Assembly: GCA_032207245.1 (NCBI GenBank)
Contig: CM063506.1
Span: 45,835,909 to 45,899,908 of the forward strand
Origin: Pardosa pseudoannulata
Taxonomy: Eukaryota; Arthropoda; Arachnida; Araneae; Lycosidae
DNA: 64,000 bases
Direction: 5' to 3'
The position numbers and the translations under genes are program-made. Numbering within the stretch: the stretch's first letter is position 1; every line of letters begins with the position of its first letter. The notes under the pieces were generated by a model. The model saw only the letters and a list, made by a program, of their open reading frames with translations. It did no database searches and was not told the origin of the DNA. This document shows positions 23,530 through 36,000 of the stretch, one piece after another.

Positions 23530-23900
23530 TGTAACGTATGATGGTACCTCGATTCTGGTAGCGTCTGTAGCGTGTAGAAGTGGTAAGAGACACGACGTAT
23601 TGGTCTAACAATAACAAATGATTTATTCTGGCGTAAATAAGATTATTTAAGGTTTTCCAAAAGAAAACCCAATTGGCTCAGGATAAGCCGGAAACGATAA
23701 CTTGTGGGGCCCAGGTTCGTGGCGAATCTGAAAATAAATAGGCGGTCAGATGCTCGCTAGGTATGCGGTTGTACAGGGCGACAGCTTCGACTCAGAAAAA
23801 CTGGAGATAGGCTCTCTAAAAAACAGAATGTTCAACGTTCATCTCTCCGAGTCTTCTCTTTTCGTCTTTCTTCTAATTCCGGATATCGCTTGTCCTGATT
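23530..23900 (-). mobile_element. LTR family 2, copy cut by the assembly gap
   Basis: It starts TGTAACGTATG in + reading and aligns to 27614-27980 through AGACACGACGTA, AACAATAACAAA, GATTTATTCTGG and GGAGATAGGCTCTCT. The remaining ~250 bp expected from the other copy falls in or beyond the run of Ns. The 140 bp before it also matches the 140 bp before the other copy. Confidence 0.7.
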
Positions 23901-24000
23901 NNNNNNNNNNNNNNNNNNNNNNNNNNNNNNNNNNNNNNNNNNNNNNNNNNNNNNNNNNNNNNNNNNNNNNNNNNNNNNNNNNNNNNNNNNNNNNNNNNNN
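23901..24000. other. Assembly gap (100 N)
   Basis: Exactly 100 Ns, a conventional placeholder, so the true size is unknown. The LTR on the left does not resume on the right, so sequence is probably missing or misjoined. Confidence 1.
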
Positions 24001-24271
24001 ACGAATTTTTTCCCGCCGAACGTCGCTGAATAGTAGACTTTAGAGTGAATATGTCATATTTATTTTTCCTACTTACTTTGTCAGGTAAAAGTGCATGAAA
24101 TAAGAAGAAAGAATTTCATTCTTCAGACATACTGCTACTGTTTCGTACTACAGACTCAAGAAAAGAAATACGTTTATAGCATGTACAGCGATAGAAATTT
24201 TCCGCTTTTTGGTGAAGTTCTACTTGATTTCTACAGCCGATTTCTGCTTTTTTTTTTTTTTTAAATTTTTT

Positions 24272-24306
<35 letters not shown>

Positions 24307-27300
24307 GGCTATTTCTACTTTTGACTTGATTTTATTATTTTCATTTAATTTTTTTTTCACCATTTTTTAAATCTGTATTTACAAACCAGATCCCTAAAAA
24401 AATAATGAAAAAAAAATAGAAATTTTATATTTAAAAATCATATCAAACCACCAAAAAAAATTCGTTTGCCACAACATGTCCAACAAGAATTTCCTGACCA
24501 GATATAAAGTTAATAAACCACAATATTTTTAAAACTTTAATTTTGAAAGCTAAATATTACAATTTTCCTGCTTTATTATCAAAAATCAAACCCCAATTAC
24601 GAAATAACGAATTATAAATAAAGTTTGCTGAACCCTGAATCGTGTTTCAAAAAGTATATGTGACACAGCCTCAGTTATGTGGGTGTGTGGTCCGTCAGCT
24701 GCTAAAGCGAACACAAAAACCCTACTGGATTATCCTACACAATTGTTGTCGGGAATGTTTTTTTATAGGCCATGTATCTGAAAAGGCCAGTGACGCTTTT
24801 AAACCATAGAATAGGTGATTTATGACGAAATCAAACTAAAGAATATACGTTCAAATAAATTAGTTTTTCTCATTCTACAAATATATTGTAAACACTGATA
24901 TCATATCTATTATCATTCGCTATTAATCCATCACATTTCCCCATAAAAATCCTAAAAGTACAACTCTGTAACAGCTACAATTAAATGACTAAATATACAA
25001 ATAAATGGGATCGAAACCGCGAAAGGAAACCGAATAGTACGATCAATTTACGTTTGGCGTTTATATAAAAGGACGTTTTATTACGCATGCGCTTTGTAAC
25101 TAGAAGTTGTAAAATCGAAAAGATTATGTTTATATGTCGGAACGTGACTTTTAGGAACACTATACCTCGTATACTCTAATACTGTCATGATATCGGAAAG
25201 ACGATTTCACATCAGAGTTCTCCGATCAGTTTAGCTATATAAGAGTTCGTTCACATCTTGATCCGAACTCAAAGTTTGGAAAATCATGTCGCGAGTTAAA
25301 TATTTCACGAATATCGATAAATGAGTCTTAATTAAAAACATACTGTAGTGAAATGAATTTAGTCTTTAAAAGTTATATAAAAACTGAATTTTAAAAAAAA
25401 TCTAATTTAAAAAAATTAGAGAAAAAAATAAATTTTTGTAACTCACATCATACATATTTAAAAAATTTTTTCCAAAAATTTATTTTTTTAAACAATGTAA
25501 ATTTATATTTTAATCTATAATCATCTCAAAGCCATTATAAAACAGACTGTTTAAACATCAGTGTCCAGCTGGAAAACATAAACCTAATAGATTAATGTTA
25601 TTTGTAATTTAAATTTAAGAAATTAAAAAAAAATTTAAACTTCAGAAAATTTAAAAAAAAGGATTAAAATAAATGTTAGTTTTAAAATAAAAAAAAAATT
25701 TTAATAAAAACATAAACTAGTTCAAAGCTCAAAAAAAAAAAAATATTAAAAAATATTAAAACTTGAAAATTAAGAATCTAATAAAAAGTATAAAAAATAG
25801 AAATTTACCAAAGAAAACCTTAAAGTTAAATAAAAAGATTTTACACAAAAGTTAGATATAAAGGTAATGAAAATTCGTTAAAACATTCAATGTGTATGAT
25901 TTTGAAGGACCGAAATTTTTTTGCCAAATGTAAGCAAAGATTTTAGGTGATTCACTAGTCCAGTTGTATAAGAAATATGTTGCATCAAAAATCTTGAAAT
26001 AATTTAATTTATTAAAAAGATTAACCTTTTGAAAAAAAAACCCCAATTTTTTTTTACTAAATTTTCTTCATTTATTAGAAATTTTATAAAAACTTCTCCA
26101 GGAATAAATTTTTTAAGTGCAATTCTCTATGATAATATAAAAAATAATATAAAAACATGAACTAGTTTCTACATTTAAAGAAAAAAGTTCTCCAAATGTA
26201 GACAGATACCTTAAATATTTAAATAGCTAATTATTTAATATAACAGTTGTAATTGGATGCCTAAAATTACTCATATCAGCATTGAAAGCTTCATTTTGTC
26301 TCATTATTTTTCAGTTTTTAATTATATTTAGTTAATTTAAAATAAAGTAGTTTAAATACAATTATTTTAGAAAAATAATTTAGAAATGAGGGAATATTGG
26401 AGTGCATATTTTATGACCACCCTGGGTAATTTATTCTTGAAAGAGCATTAGGGGGAGAAGTCTTATGTATCACCTTGCTGAAGTTGTTCATGTAAAATAT
26501 TTTATCATTTTATTTTCCAAGTAAAATTAAAAAAAAAAAAAAAAAATTACTTGGAATTGGGATTTTTAGGTTCATCAATTGTTTTGCAATAAATGGAGAG
26601 ACGAAACTCATCAAAATAACTTTTAAAGGCTGGAGTAGCAATGCACAAAACTTCATCTATTTTTTGCTGTTCATTTTATCTTCTATTTACACCTCTTAAT
26701 CTTTAAAGGGCATTTGTATCTTCATCTGTAAGTACTGTCTTTTGTCATGCAGTAGTGATGTTCATCTGCATCTTCCCACCTTGTGAATTATTCTCCTCTG
26801 TGAACTAATCCATGGTCAGAACTCAGCCAACACGTTGAAAGATAAAATTATCTTTACCACTAAGTACATTCTTTATGATCGTGACCAAAAAAACACTTGA
26901 TATATCTTTTACATTACATTGAAGGGAAAATGATGGCTTTCCTCTCCTGTTCGGTCCTTTTTTAGTGCTATTTCATGTGATTTTGTGAATGAAAAGTAAA
27001 TATACTACTGATATTGCTTGTAATCATGTGTAATAACTCTTTAAGCATCATGCTGTAAAGAATGCTTTCTTGTTAACAAATAAATTCGTACTGAAGCTGT
27101 AATAAGGAACCTTACTAGTAATTCTCCAGCTTTGGTTTTTACTGCTAATACTTTGTTATAATCTTTTATATGATTATACTAATTACATAGAAATATATGT
27201 ATATTGCATATACAAAACCAACAAACCATATCAGAAATTATTGAATATTTGGCCATTCCGAATGCTATTAACCAATCATTCAAAAACTTAAGTTTATTTC

Positions 27301-27309
27301 TTAAATCGT

Positions 27310-27480
27310 TACTTTAACTGCTACAAAAACACTATATCCTGCTCCAAATCAAGATTTTGACTGCTACGAAAATGCTTTCTCCTGCTCCAAATTTAAAGTT
27401 TTGCTGCTACGAAAATGCTTTTTCCTGCTCCAAATTTAAAGTTTTGCTGCTCCGAAAACTGCTCCGAAATGCTTGAAGGG
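27310..27480. repeat. Minisatellite, ~44-bp unit, three to four copies
   Basis: The unit CTGCTACGAAAATGCTTT, CTCCTGCTCCAAAT, TTAAAGTTTTG recurs with one diverged first copy and a rearranged last copy. Confidence 0.8.
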
Positions 27481-27613
27481 GCGCAACATCCCTGTGAAAG
27501 CTAAAGGCGCATCGCTTCGTTTTAATGCTAGTAACGTCTGGCTAATATGCTTGGCTCGTCCAAGTGGCATTCGCATCAGCAATAATAGCAACAACACATC
27601 TACCAGTTGGTAT

Positions 27614-28234
27614 TGTTACGTATCCTAGTCACTCTATTCTGGTAGTGTCTGGGTGTAGAAGTGGTAGGAGACACGACGTACAGCTCTAACAATAACAAAA
27701 GATTTATTCTGGAATAAATAAGATTATTTACAGAGTTTCTAAAGGAAAACCCAACGTGCTCAGGATGAGCCAGGAACGGTAACTTGCAGGTCCCAGGTTC
27801 ATGGCTTGTCTAAAAATAAATCAGCGGTCAGGTATCCGCCAGATAAGCGGTTGTACAGGAGTACAACCTCGAGTCTCTAAAAGAAAACTGGAGATAGGCT
27901 CTCTCTCTAAGAAACAGAACACCCACCGTTCCTCTCTCCGAGACTTCTCTTTTCGCCTTTTTTCACCATCCGGATCTCGCGCTGCCTGACGTCACCTCTC
28001 GCCTGTCCTGATTCGCTTTTTCCTTCACGTGACGCAGTCCTGCTAGGCTCGGATTCGTCTTTACGTTGGCGCCTCTCAGTCTCTGGCTTGTCCACGGCTT
28101 CTGACCGTCTAATCGCCTTAGACATTTCAACTCGTGCCATTGTTTGTTAGTGGCAGTTTCCTAGACTGGTTGGTTTCAAGTGTGGTTCTAACACAACCTC
28201 ATTTGTGATTCTAATAGAGTGTCGCGGCGTCACA
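27614..28234 (-). mobile_element. LTR family 2, complete solo LTR
   Basis: The ends are TGTTACGTATCC and CGGCGTCACA, so on the minus strand it begins TGTGACGCCGCGACA and ends ACGTAACA, a common LTR form. It is 621 bp with no internal domain on either side. Flanking GTAT/ATAT could be a decayed 4-bp duplication. The 130 bp to its left (27484-27613) is also repeated next to the 23530 copy, so both sit in copies of one host repeat. Confidence 0.7.
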
Positions 28235-28313
28235 ATATGCAAATAATGATTGTAAAAATTCTCGGTGAGTTAGGTGCCTGGTAATAGCAGTTGAAAATGA
28301 TTGGTCCCCATAA

Positions 28314-29105
28314 AAGCTGTTCACTCTTTTTAACGTGGACGAAGTTAATCATTTACAATAAAGATTTTTTAACGTTCATCATCCTATTTTCAACTTTTCA
28401 CTCTCTTTAACTTGTACAAATTTAAAAAACCATTCATCGTCCTTTTTTTAGCTTTACACTCCCTTTAACATGTACCAAGTTAATTTACAGTAATGCTTCT
28501 TACCGTTCATCGTTCTCTTTTCATCCCCCCCCCTTTGACGTGTAGCTAGTTAATTTACAATAATGCTTTCTTAACATCAATCGTTTACTTTTCAGCTTTT
28601 CACCCCCCCCCTTAATGTGTACTAAGTTAATAATTTACAATAATGATTCTTACCGTTCATTGTCCTCTTTTGACCCTTTTAACGAGTACAAAGTTAACAA
28701 ATGTTGATCGTTCTCATTTCAAATTTTCACCCCCCCCCCTTGACATGTAGCTAGTTAATAATTTACAGTAATGCTTCTTAACGTTCACGTTCACTTTTCA
28801 GTTTTCATTACCTTAAACGAGTACGAAGTTAATAATTTGCAATAATGCTTCTTTTCAGCCTTTCACCCTTTTAACTAGTACAAAGTTAATAAACTTTCCT
28901 CGTTCTTTTCCCAGCCTTTCATGTCCCCTTAATGTGTACAAAGTTAATAATTTACAATAATGCTTTTTACCGTTCATCGTCCTCTTTTCATCCTTTTAAC
29001 GAGTACAAAGTTAAAAAATGTTGATCGTTCTCATTTTAGATTTTCACCCTGACATGTTGCTAGTTAATAATGATAATCCTTTTTAACGTTCATCGTCCTC
29101 CAAAA
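28314..29105. repeat. Degenerate minisatellite next to the LMLN terminal exon
   Basis: Roughly ten units of 70-90 bp share the order AAGTTAATAATTTACAATAA, TGCTTCTTAACGTTCATCGT, CCTCTTTTCA and TTTTCACCC(C)nTTTAACG. Unit length varies, mainly through C-run length and internal losses. The array ends about 120 bp before the last exon. Confidence 0.85.
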
Positions 29106-29227
29106 ATACTTTTTAACTCTTCAGAAACAATTGCCTTAAAAAGTTAAAGCTATGTACTCTACGTATTTATATTGTATTTTTTTGTTAATTTGTGTGTTTT
29201 AAATTTTCTCTTTTCTTTTTCTTACAG

Positions 29228-29389
29228 GAGAATGACATTAACTGCCAACCAGATTCCGTGAAATTTTTATACGCGGCTGCCGACAAAAAATACTACTACG
29301 ACGAATTGCCTTGTTGCAGCATGCTCCGATATCCGAGCAACATTCTAATGCTATTTTTAACTACTGTACTATGGTATTTAGCGAGGTGA
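29228..29389 (+). CDS. LMLN: Leishmanolysin-like peptidase, terminal exon
   Basis: The exon follows the acceptor TTTTTCTTACAG in phase 0, continuing the frame of 20823-20975 with no shift. It encodes ENDINCQPDSVKFLYAAADK, KYYYDELPCCSMLRYPSN and a last stretch ILMLFLTTVLWYLAR before TGA. The first part carries the final cysteines of the domain. The last ~16 residues are strongly hydrophobic after a small-residue/Asn region, as expected for a GPI-anchor attachment signal or C-terminal membrane segment, which fits membrane-bound members of the family. Assignment rests on splice frame, cysteine pattern and position. Confidence 0.85.
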   Translation, partial: ENDINCQPDSVKFLYAAADKKYYYDELPCCSMLRYPSNILMLFLTTVLWYLAR

Positions 29390-30433
29390 AAATTAGCGTG
29401 TTTAAGAGAAATTTTTTACCCATGGTGCTTTCTCAAAAATATTCTGGTTCATTCCAGATTCAAAATTGTCAGGTGACTATAAAGGACAGAATATCGTTTT
29501 TTTTCCCTTTCTTTTCTTCCACGGCTGAAGGACTGGTTGCCGGCCGTGGTTGTTGCTGGAGTATTGAAGTCAGTGAGAGTAAAATCTCATTTAAGGTGAT
29601 ATATATTAAAAGAAAGAAAGAAAAAGCATTTATTTGGAGCGATGTGTGAAGTATATAAAAAAAAGTATTTAAAAAACACTAAAATCGGAATATGATATTT
29701 TCAATGACAGATTTTTACTATTGGACATAATTTAGGCATGGTTTAACATATTAGTTTTAAGCGACATATTTTCATATTAGAAGAATATTTAAACAAAAGG
29801 GACTCTCTAATGAAAAGTTTAACGTTGAAAGCTGTAACAGTTTTGAAGAGAATTTGTGTTTTAATTTTATTTGCTGAGTATTCTTTTTTAATGTTTTCTA
29901 TATTATGTTGGTATATAAAAATGTGTACTTTTAAGGGAACTAGGACATTCTCAACTGTCAAGAACTCGATTTTTCAGTTTTTATTTATTGAAAATAACAT
30001 GTGTTCTGACGATTCTAAATGTATAAGTATAGTATTTATAGGAAGGAAGACTTACTTGGGATAATACAATTCAAAGTTAAAGTAGCAAGTTATTTGGGAT
30101 ACTTCAATGCACAGAACACAGACATGTATGAAAGCTTTGAGTTTTTCTCAATATTTTTTTTTTCAATAATTAGATTCGCTTGTAAAAAAACCCCTATTTT
30201 TCTGAAAGGAGAGACATTTTATGAGTATTTCTATGACTTCAGTTCAATCAGTGAATATAATGAATTTCTTTTATAAATACTTTTTTATTTATAAAATTTG
30301 TAAAAAAATATAAATTTCTTTTTAAAAAAAATTCAAATTTTTAATTCAGTTAGTTTTATGAAATTTCAAACTCAACATAATAGAATGAAAATTATTTCAC
30401 TTAAAAGTATATACAATTTTATGAGTGTCGAAC
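29390..30433. other. LMLN 3' UTR and downstream DNA
   Basis: The 3' UTR begins here. No clear AATAAA lies near; an ATTAAA at 29606-29611 is a possible weak polyadenylation signal. Short ORFs at 29810-30276 are AT-rich and have no recognisable features. Confidence 0.45.
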
Positions 30434-30588
30434 GATTGTCGAATGAGTACAGTGCTACTCTTAGGTACTTCGGAGTCCGTGGGTTCGAATCCCGCCGAGG
30501 ACATGGATGTTTGTAGCTGTTCGAAATCGGCTTTAAGCAGCAGGTCCTGGTCTCTAGTTATCTTGTGGCAAAATAGTAGACCGTAGCA
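30434..30588 (+). repeat. SINE-A copy with intact B box
   Basis: The B box GTGGGTTCGAATCCC is intact. The linker CATGGATGTTTGTAGCTGTT and tail CGGCTTTAAGCAGCAGGTCC follow. The A box is degenerate and the CCAAA end short. It lies directly left of the 60-bp tandem array at 30613. Confidence 0.8.
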
Positions 30589-30612
30589 AACCAAATTAAT
30601 TTTATAAGTAGT

Positions 30613-31420
30613 GTAAAATATATTTAATGGTTTCAAAACCAAACAAAAAGTTCTAAGCATACCTAGGCATCACCAAGTTGTATTTTATGGTTTCAAAAGC
30701 AAAGGAAAATTTGTAATCATGCCTAGTCATCACCAAGTTATATTTTATGGTTTCAAAAGAAAAAAAAATTCTAAGCATGCCTAGGCATCACCAAGTTATA
30801 TTTTATGATTTCAAAAGCAAAGAAAAATTTCTAAGCATGCCTAGGCATCACCAAGTATTGTACTACTGTTTACGGTAAGTACATTTTTGATTCTCTATAT
30901 TTATTTAAAAAATGAAAAGAAGGAATTTTGCGCTATGCAGTAATACTAGAAAATAAGCAAGCAATCTTAATTCATTTAGTTGTGAAACTTTTTCTAGTTA
31001 AAAATACTGAAGTTTTTGTAAGTTAAAGATTATAGAAGTCCCAGTTCCCTTAAAATACTTTATATTTTTGCAATATCAGTATTATGTTTGTAAAAAAAAA
31101 ACTCTTTGTTCGTTTCGATTGAATTTAAATGTTTTCTCTCTCATAATAGTGAAGTTGTGTTCATGAATCATTGATCGATTCTTTATGAATGATTCATTTG
31201 TTATGAGGAATTCCTGAATACTCCATTGAATGAGGATAGTTCTATGATGTTTACTGAATGTTGCTTGTAAAATTTATTCCCCTATGTAATTTATCAAATT
31301 GAGTGAGTGATGTCCTAATTGTGTCGCAGTGCTAGTTTTACTTATTTATGAACATCTATCTGAACTTCCAGAGATAATTCCGAAAAGCAGGCTTTCTGCG
31401 TATTTATCTGAGAAAATGTG
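30613..31420. repeat. Composite repeat, left part: 60-bp tandem units plus unique body
   Basis: Four ~60-bp units each contain TATTTTATGGTTTCAAAAGC and the palindrome ATGCCTAGGCAT followed by CACCAAG. About 560 bp of single-copy body follows, up to the mariner terminus at 31421. The same arrangement, with two units, occurs at 41635-42296. The body is non-coding. Confidence 0.85.
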
Positions 31421-32140
31421 CGAGGCGCATCCAGAAAGTAAGTTTCCCTATTTAAAAGAAAAAAAGAACTCACACTTTCACGGACATATTTGTTGGTAAC
31501 AAGTACAGCAATGTTTCAGCTATTCTTCAACATAGCCACCACCAGAATTGAGACACTTGTCGTATTGTGGGATCCACTTTTGTATACCTCTGTCGTAGAA
31601 CTCTGCCGCCTGTGATTGGAACCAGCCTTCCCGTTCCAGAACACCGTGCACATCCTTTTACGTATCGACAACGTCCGTTTGAATTTGGTCCTGACCGAAG
31701 ATCCACTATGATGCCAATGCATTGACTGCTGCTTGGTTTCCGGGGTAAAGTTCGAAATCCAAGTCTCATTGCCCGTGACTATCCTGTCGAGGAACTCGTT
31801 GCCGTCGTCGTGATACCGTAGCAGAAATGTCAGTGCTGCTCCTAAGCGTTGAGTTTTGTGTTCGGGTGTCAGTTTCGGCTCGTACACCTGACAGAGCTGA
31901 CGATGAATTTCAATGGGTGCAATGATTTGTGGATTCATAATTACCGACCGAACCTTGCAAGCGGCGGGAGAAGGACTTAGTTTCCATTTCGGACCACTCC
32001 TACTCCGCTACTGACAGACTTGTCCAGCTGGCATATGATTAATACGTCAGAGATCTGTTATGCACGAGCAATTGACACGGCTAATTACGTTTACTTTAAA
32101 TAGGAAAACATTGGGAAACTTAGTTTTTGGATGAGCCTCG
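31421..32140 (-). mobile_element. Mariner deletion derivative, copy A
   Basis: The inverted ends are CGAGGCGCATCCAGAAAGTA (left) and CGAGGCTCATCCAAAAACTA (right, other strand), with TA at 32141-32142 and TG on the left. The transposase has an internal deletion joining an N-terminal EIHRQLC-type motif to the first catalytic region. The paralogue at 42297-43031 shares the same deletion. Confidence 0.9.
31516..31938 (-). pseudogene. Mariner transposase, internally deleted
   Basis: The 140-codon reading has EIHRQLCQVYEPKLTPEHKT, then FLDRIVTGNETWISNFTPET and KQQSMHWHHSGSS. GNETW corresponds to the mariner motif GDETW, so the first catalytic Asp position reads Asn. The region between the first helix-turn-helix and the catalytic domain is missing, and the C-terminus is frameshifted. 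It cannot encode an active transposase. Complete mariner proteins have about 345 residues. Confidence 0.85.
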
Positions 32141-33059
32141 TATATGGTTACGTTAAGTGTAAAAGAAAGTTTCTTCGTAGAAATTGAGTGAAGATTTGAA
32201 GTCACAATAGAATCTGTAATGGTATCTTTACATTTCATTGCGTAAACAAAGATAAATATGATCTCGTTCCCTAAGTAACTTTATATACTTACAGACCTGA
32301 GGTTTTCAAGTTTAATCAATCAGATATATCCGAAGCGCCTTGTGTAAAATTTTAAATACATTTTGAAAACTGTTAACTGGGATGTAATATAATCAGGAGG
32401 ATTTGTTTATTTACATTTAGCTAATAACTTTTGCATAGCTTATGTAATAAATTTCACACACTTTTTCGAAAACCAAAGCTACACGCGCCTGTATTAAGTA
32501 AACAAAAATCTCTCTCCGACCTGGAGTTAGAATGAAAGCCACCTTTTATCACTTTAGTAGCAAGATCTGGTGGCACCTAGTAAAGTTTAAATTTGTCACT
32601 AAATGACCATTAAAATACATAAATAAAATTGGGAAAACATTCTTTATACGATTGGTTCAACAAAGAAGAGAAAATATTATTCTGTAAATAATTTTTTTAA
32701 TAAAAAAAAATGAAATGCCTTTTAATTAATGAATAAGTCTAATATACTTTTTTCCACAGTAATAAGTGTATGCATTTATTATAATATAATTTAATGAAAA
32801 CTCAATTGTTGACACTTTTTATTCTTTAGTGTCTAATTCGCCAAACTATACCTTAATATACTTATAAACGCTTTTTCCCCAAAGTTTGGCATTTCGTCGT
32901 TAAAATCGGTATTATTATCTACACTATTTTGAATTGAAAGGTTAAATATCGTGTTATTTCTTCAGAGTTGATATTCGGTCCTGCTCGGTCACAGCAAAAA
33001 ATACTGTCGTCTTTAAAACGTTGGAAATCCACCCCTTCCCCCCTTTTCGAGCGTTTTCT
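32141..33059. other. No feature seen
   Basis: AT-rich; no second copy, coding exon or structure recognised. Confidence 0.4.
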
Positions 33060-33796
33060 GCCATTATTTCAAAACCTATTTTACCGGTTAAGAGCAGGCT
33101 ATTAAATTTAGCAGTTTATAACATAAGTAGATGGAAATAACATTGTTTTTTTAGTATCATGACGTCATTCCTTTAACCATCTCATTTATTCACTTCTTAT
33201 TTTAAATTATTTAAATATCGTCTGTATTATTTTTCTACGTTTTATCACTGAACTTAGATATTACGTAAATAATTTTATTTTATATTTGGCTTAAATAATA
33301 GATTAGGTACATATGTAATAATTTTAAATTTAAACATCGATTTGTTTTGTTACAATTAAAATTTAGTCACCGGCATTAACAACAAATTATTTTCATAAAA
33401 GTCTATGACTCTATTTCACGGACTAATAAATATCTGACGTTTAAGTTATATATCTTTGAAAATTAAAAAGTTTGTTCGTTTGTGTGTTTGTTTTTTATAC
33501 ATAACCACACGGTTTGCAATCGATTCTCTAAATTTTGGACATCATTCATATATACCGCCAAATAATCACTGTCAATATTAAAACCTCTGCTGTCCATCCT
33601 ATCACGTAATATGACAAGGTAAATTAAAGTTGGCAACTAACATGCGGTCAGTAAAGATAAACAAATTATTGAGAGTGTATCAGATAATTCTCAGCCAAAA
33701 AACAAACCATTTTTTTTACCTGCCTCATAGGGTACTTTACAATTCTGGAAAATTCAAAATTTTACTGATCCCGTCATATGACGGGCTATATGCTAG
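33060..33796 (+). mobile_element. Helitron-like element family 1, intact 3' hairpin
   Basis: The 3' end has a perfect 16-bp palindrome CCCGTCATATGACGGG (33770-33785), then CTATATG, then CTAG (33793-33796) followed by T. The body aligns with 13235-13800 and with 48221-48660 (reverse). The left limit is where alignment to the others fades. It is non-coding and would depend on a Rep/helicase supplied elsewhere. Confidence 0.7.
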
Positions 33797-35376
33797 TATC
33801 AATATTTCCTGACGAATCTCTCCAGGGCGCTGAGGCACTCATTTTAAGAACATTGATTCTAAAAATATGTGCCTTCGAAATTGAAGTTTATTGTTATTTA
33901 TAGATTCCATTGTGGCTTGACTTCAAGGCCAATTCTGCCATAGGTACAAAGTGTTGTACTCTTTAAGGATATATTGCCGAAAAAAAAGAGTATAGCTGAA
34001 ATTTATTTAGCAGTATTTATTCCAACTACCATGCAAGTCTGTTTTTGCTGTATTACTAAAAAATTCAAATAGTATTTCTTAAATTTTATTATTTTATTAT
34101 ATTATACCTGTTTTATTTTTGAAGACATTAGTTTTTTTTATGTCAATGCATAATTTTGCTTCATTGACAATGACAAAATCTTAAAAGTATTATTTTCAAT
34201 ATTTAAAATTTGTGCGGAACGAAAAATGTGTATAGGATATGCCTCTCTCAACCATGAAGTGTTTTTTGACACCTTAAGAATTTGGTTGGATTCTCTAGAA
34301 CAATTTTGGTCCTTTAAATAGGGAAGATATTAAGCATGCCGTTGTTCAGAGTGGTATCGAGGTGGTATTTTAGATAAAGAGATACGGTATGAGCTATAAA
34401 CTTCTTTCTAATTACGGATACGCAATGTCTTTACTTTTTAGATAAAGGAAAAGTATACTTAATATTTGTAAATGTGATGGCCTTAAAAAAGCTCATAAAT
34501 TTTTTCCTATTCGATTTGCAGAGTTTCTTTGTATCGCTTAGAAATATTGCTTTTACACTTTTTAACCCCTCGCTTCCTACTTCTTTATGATTTAATTTAA
34601 GTTATAGCCAGATGTTTTTTTTTTATTGTTAAAATTCTATTTAATTTTAGGAGTAGTAAGAATGCATTTATAAGTAAAAATATTATATATTTGTATATAT
34701 GAGTGTATATGTATATACACTCAAATATATACACGAATATATGTATGTATTGTCATTGCCAGCTGCTACAGGTATAGTTACAATGAAATCGGAATCTACT
34801 GTAAACATAGGGAATGATAGTGAAAAAGTATTTGGAAAAGCGTGAGACAGCAAACACGTTCTAACAGTAAAGGCTAATTTAATAATAATAATATTCACAA
34901 CTAGAAAATCCCCTGTTATGGTATGACCGGTGCAAATTGCATCTTCATTCAAGACATCTCCCATACGATTTGACGTGTATATGCGAGAGAAATGTTTAAC
35001 ATTGATAAATTTTTAACAGTGGATATCAAATTTTATAATTGGATCAACTGAAGAAGTTTAAAATATTTCTCAGTTCATTACCAAACCCAGGTTAAACACG
35101 ATCTAATCCTCCATAATAACAAAATTAGAAATTTTCAAATTCTAAATTATTCACCAAGAAGTTAATAAATCATATAAAACAAAACCAACTCTTATTTTTA
35201 AATATTATTATATTTATACATTTTAAAGGTGGGATAATATCAAATCGCTACCGGATAAGCAATGCTATATTAATAATGGCAATTAACTACATTTGGTAAA
35301 ATACCCATTAAAATTGAGTTCAAGTATTAGTAAGATTTTTCATTATAGCCATACTAACTCCGCGGAGAAATATTAA
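33797..35376. other. No feature seen
   Basis: AT-rich DNA. A TTAACCCCTCGC word at 34563 could be an isolated MITE end, but no partner end was found. A TA/ATATAC-rich stretch lies at 34684-34746. Confidence 0.4.
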
Positions 35377-36000
35377 CACTTCGTGCGGGCAACGTATTTT
35401 ACGTTTTTTGCAGTCTGTCACCGGAACGCGGGTCACGTAAAAATACGTATTTAGAAGATTTGGGGTGGATACCCGCTAACCACACAAATCTACTAAATAC
35501 ATATAATTATATGTATGTGTGACATTCTATGAGTGTTGTTTGCTTTGCTATGCAACGCTTTGCATTTCTTACAAGTTATGATTGTCGAGTTACTCGGTCT
35601 TTTGTTGCGTTATTTCGTCTTCAGTCGAATTCCTAGCTCAAGGAAATACAAGTCGTGTTTTGTCAATTTGAAGCTTGGTTTTTTTTTTTTATTGTTGAAT
35701 ACAAAATTGATAAAATGAGTCGTTGTGATATAGATAGTGATGAAGAAATATGCGCCAACAGATTATCGGACTTTAATTTTAAAAATCGTTTATTTTTGTG
35801 TTTCGTAAAAATATTTTTTTTGTTAAATAATCATACAGTATATATTAAAGTATAAAATAAAAAAAGTTTCGTTTATAAAAACAAAGTAGTTGTCGATTTA
35901 CTGCGATTTTTCTGAATAACTAAACTTTCGCGCGATTTACGAAGAAAAAAAGCTCGCTGCACGCGTAAGTTGGCTGTGAAGTATACCCGCATGCCAAGTG
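35377..36000. mobile_element. TTAA-flanked element, family 5
   Basis: TTAA lies at 35373-35376 and 36001-36004. The ends are CACTTCGTGCGGGC and, on the other strand, CACTTGGCATGCGGG. Inside, on the + strand from 35715, an ATG opens MSRCDIDSDEEICANRLSDF. Its acidic start recalls the N-terminus of piggyBac-type transposases, but the frame has no further homology before its stop. This may be an internally deleted autonomous element. Confidence 0.75.

Larger units (their letters stand above)
20976..29227 (+). other. LMLN last intron
   Basis: This 8.25-kb phase-0 intron runs from GTGAGT to TTTTTCTTACAG. It contains a TTAA MITE, LTR copies, an assembly gap and minisatellites, all listed separately. 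The intervals 21876-23156 and 24001-27300 are AT-rich with long A/T runs and no recognised feature, apart from a poly-T tract at 24247-24302. Confidence 0.85.

Noticed and set aside
23750..24043. 97-codon ORF crossing the N gap
   Set aside because: The frame is an artefact of unknown bases; the left part is LTR sequence.
29810..30276. Overlapping ORFs downstream of LMLN as small membrane-protein genes
   Set aside because: They are AT-rich and hydrophobic because of T-rich codons. No splice sites, promoter or recognisable domain support them.
35533..35855. 61- and 66-codon ORFs as host genes
   Set aside because: Both lie inside the TTAA-flanked element 35377-36000; only a possible transposase-start resemblance remains.
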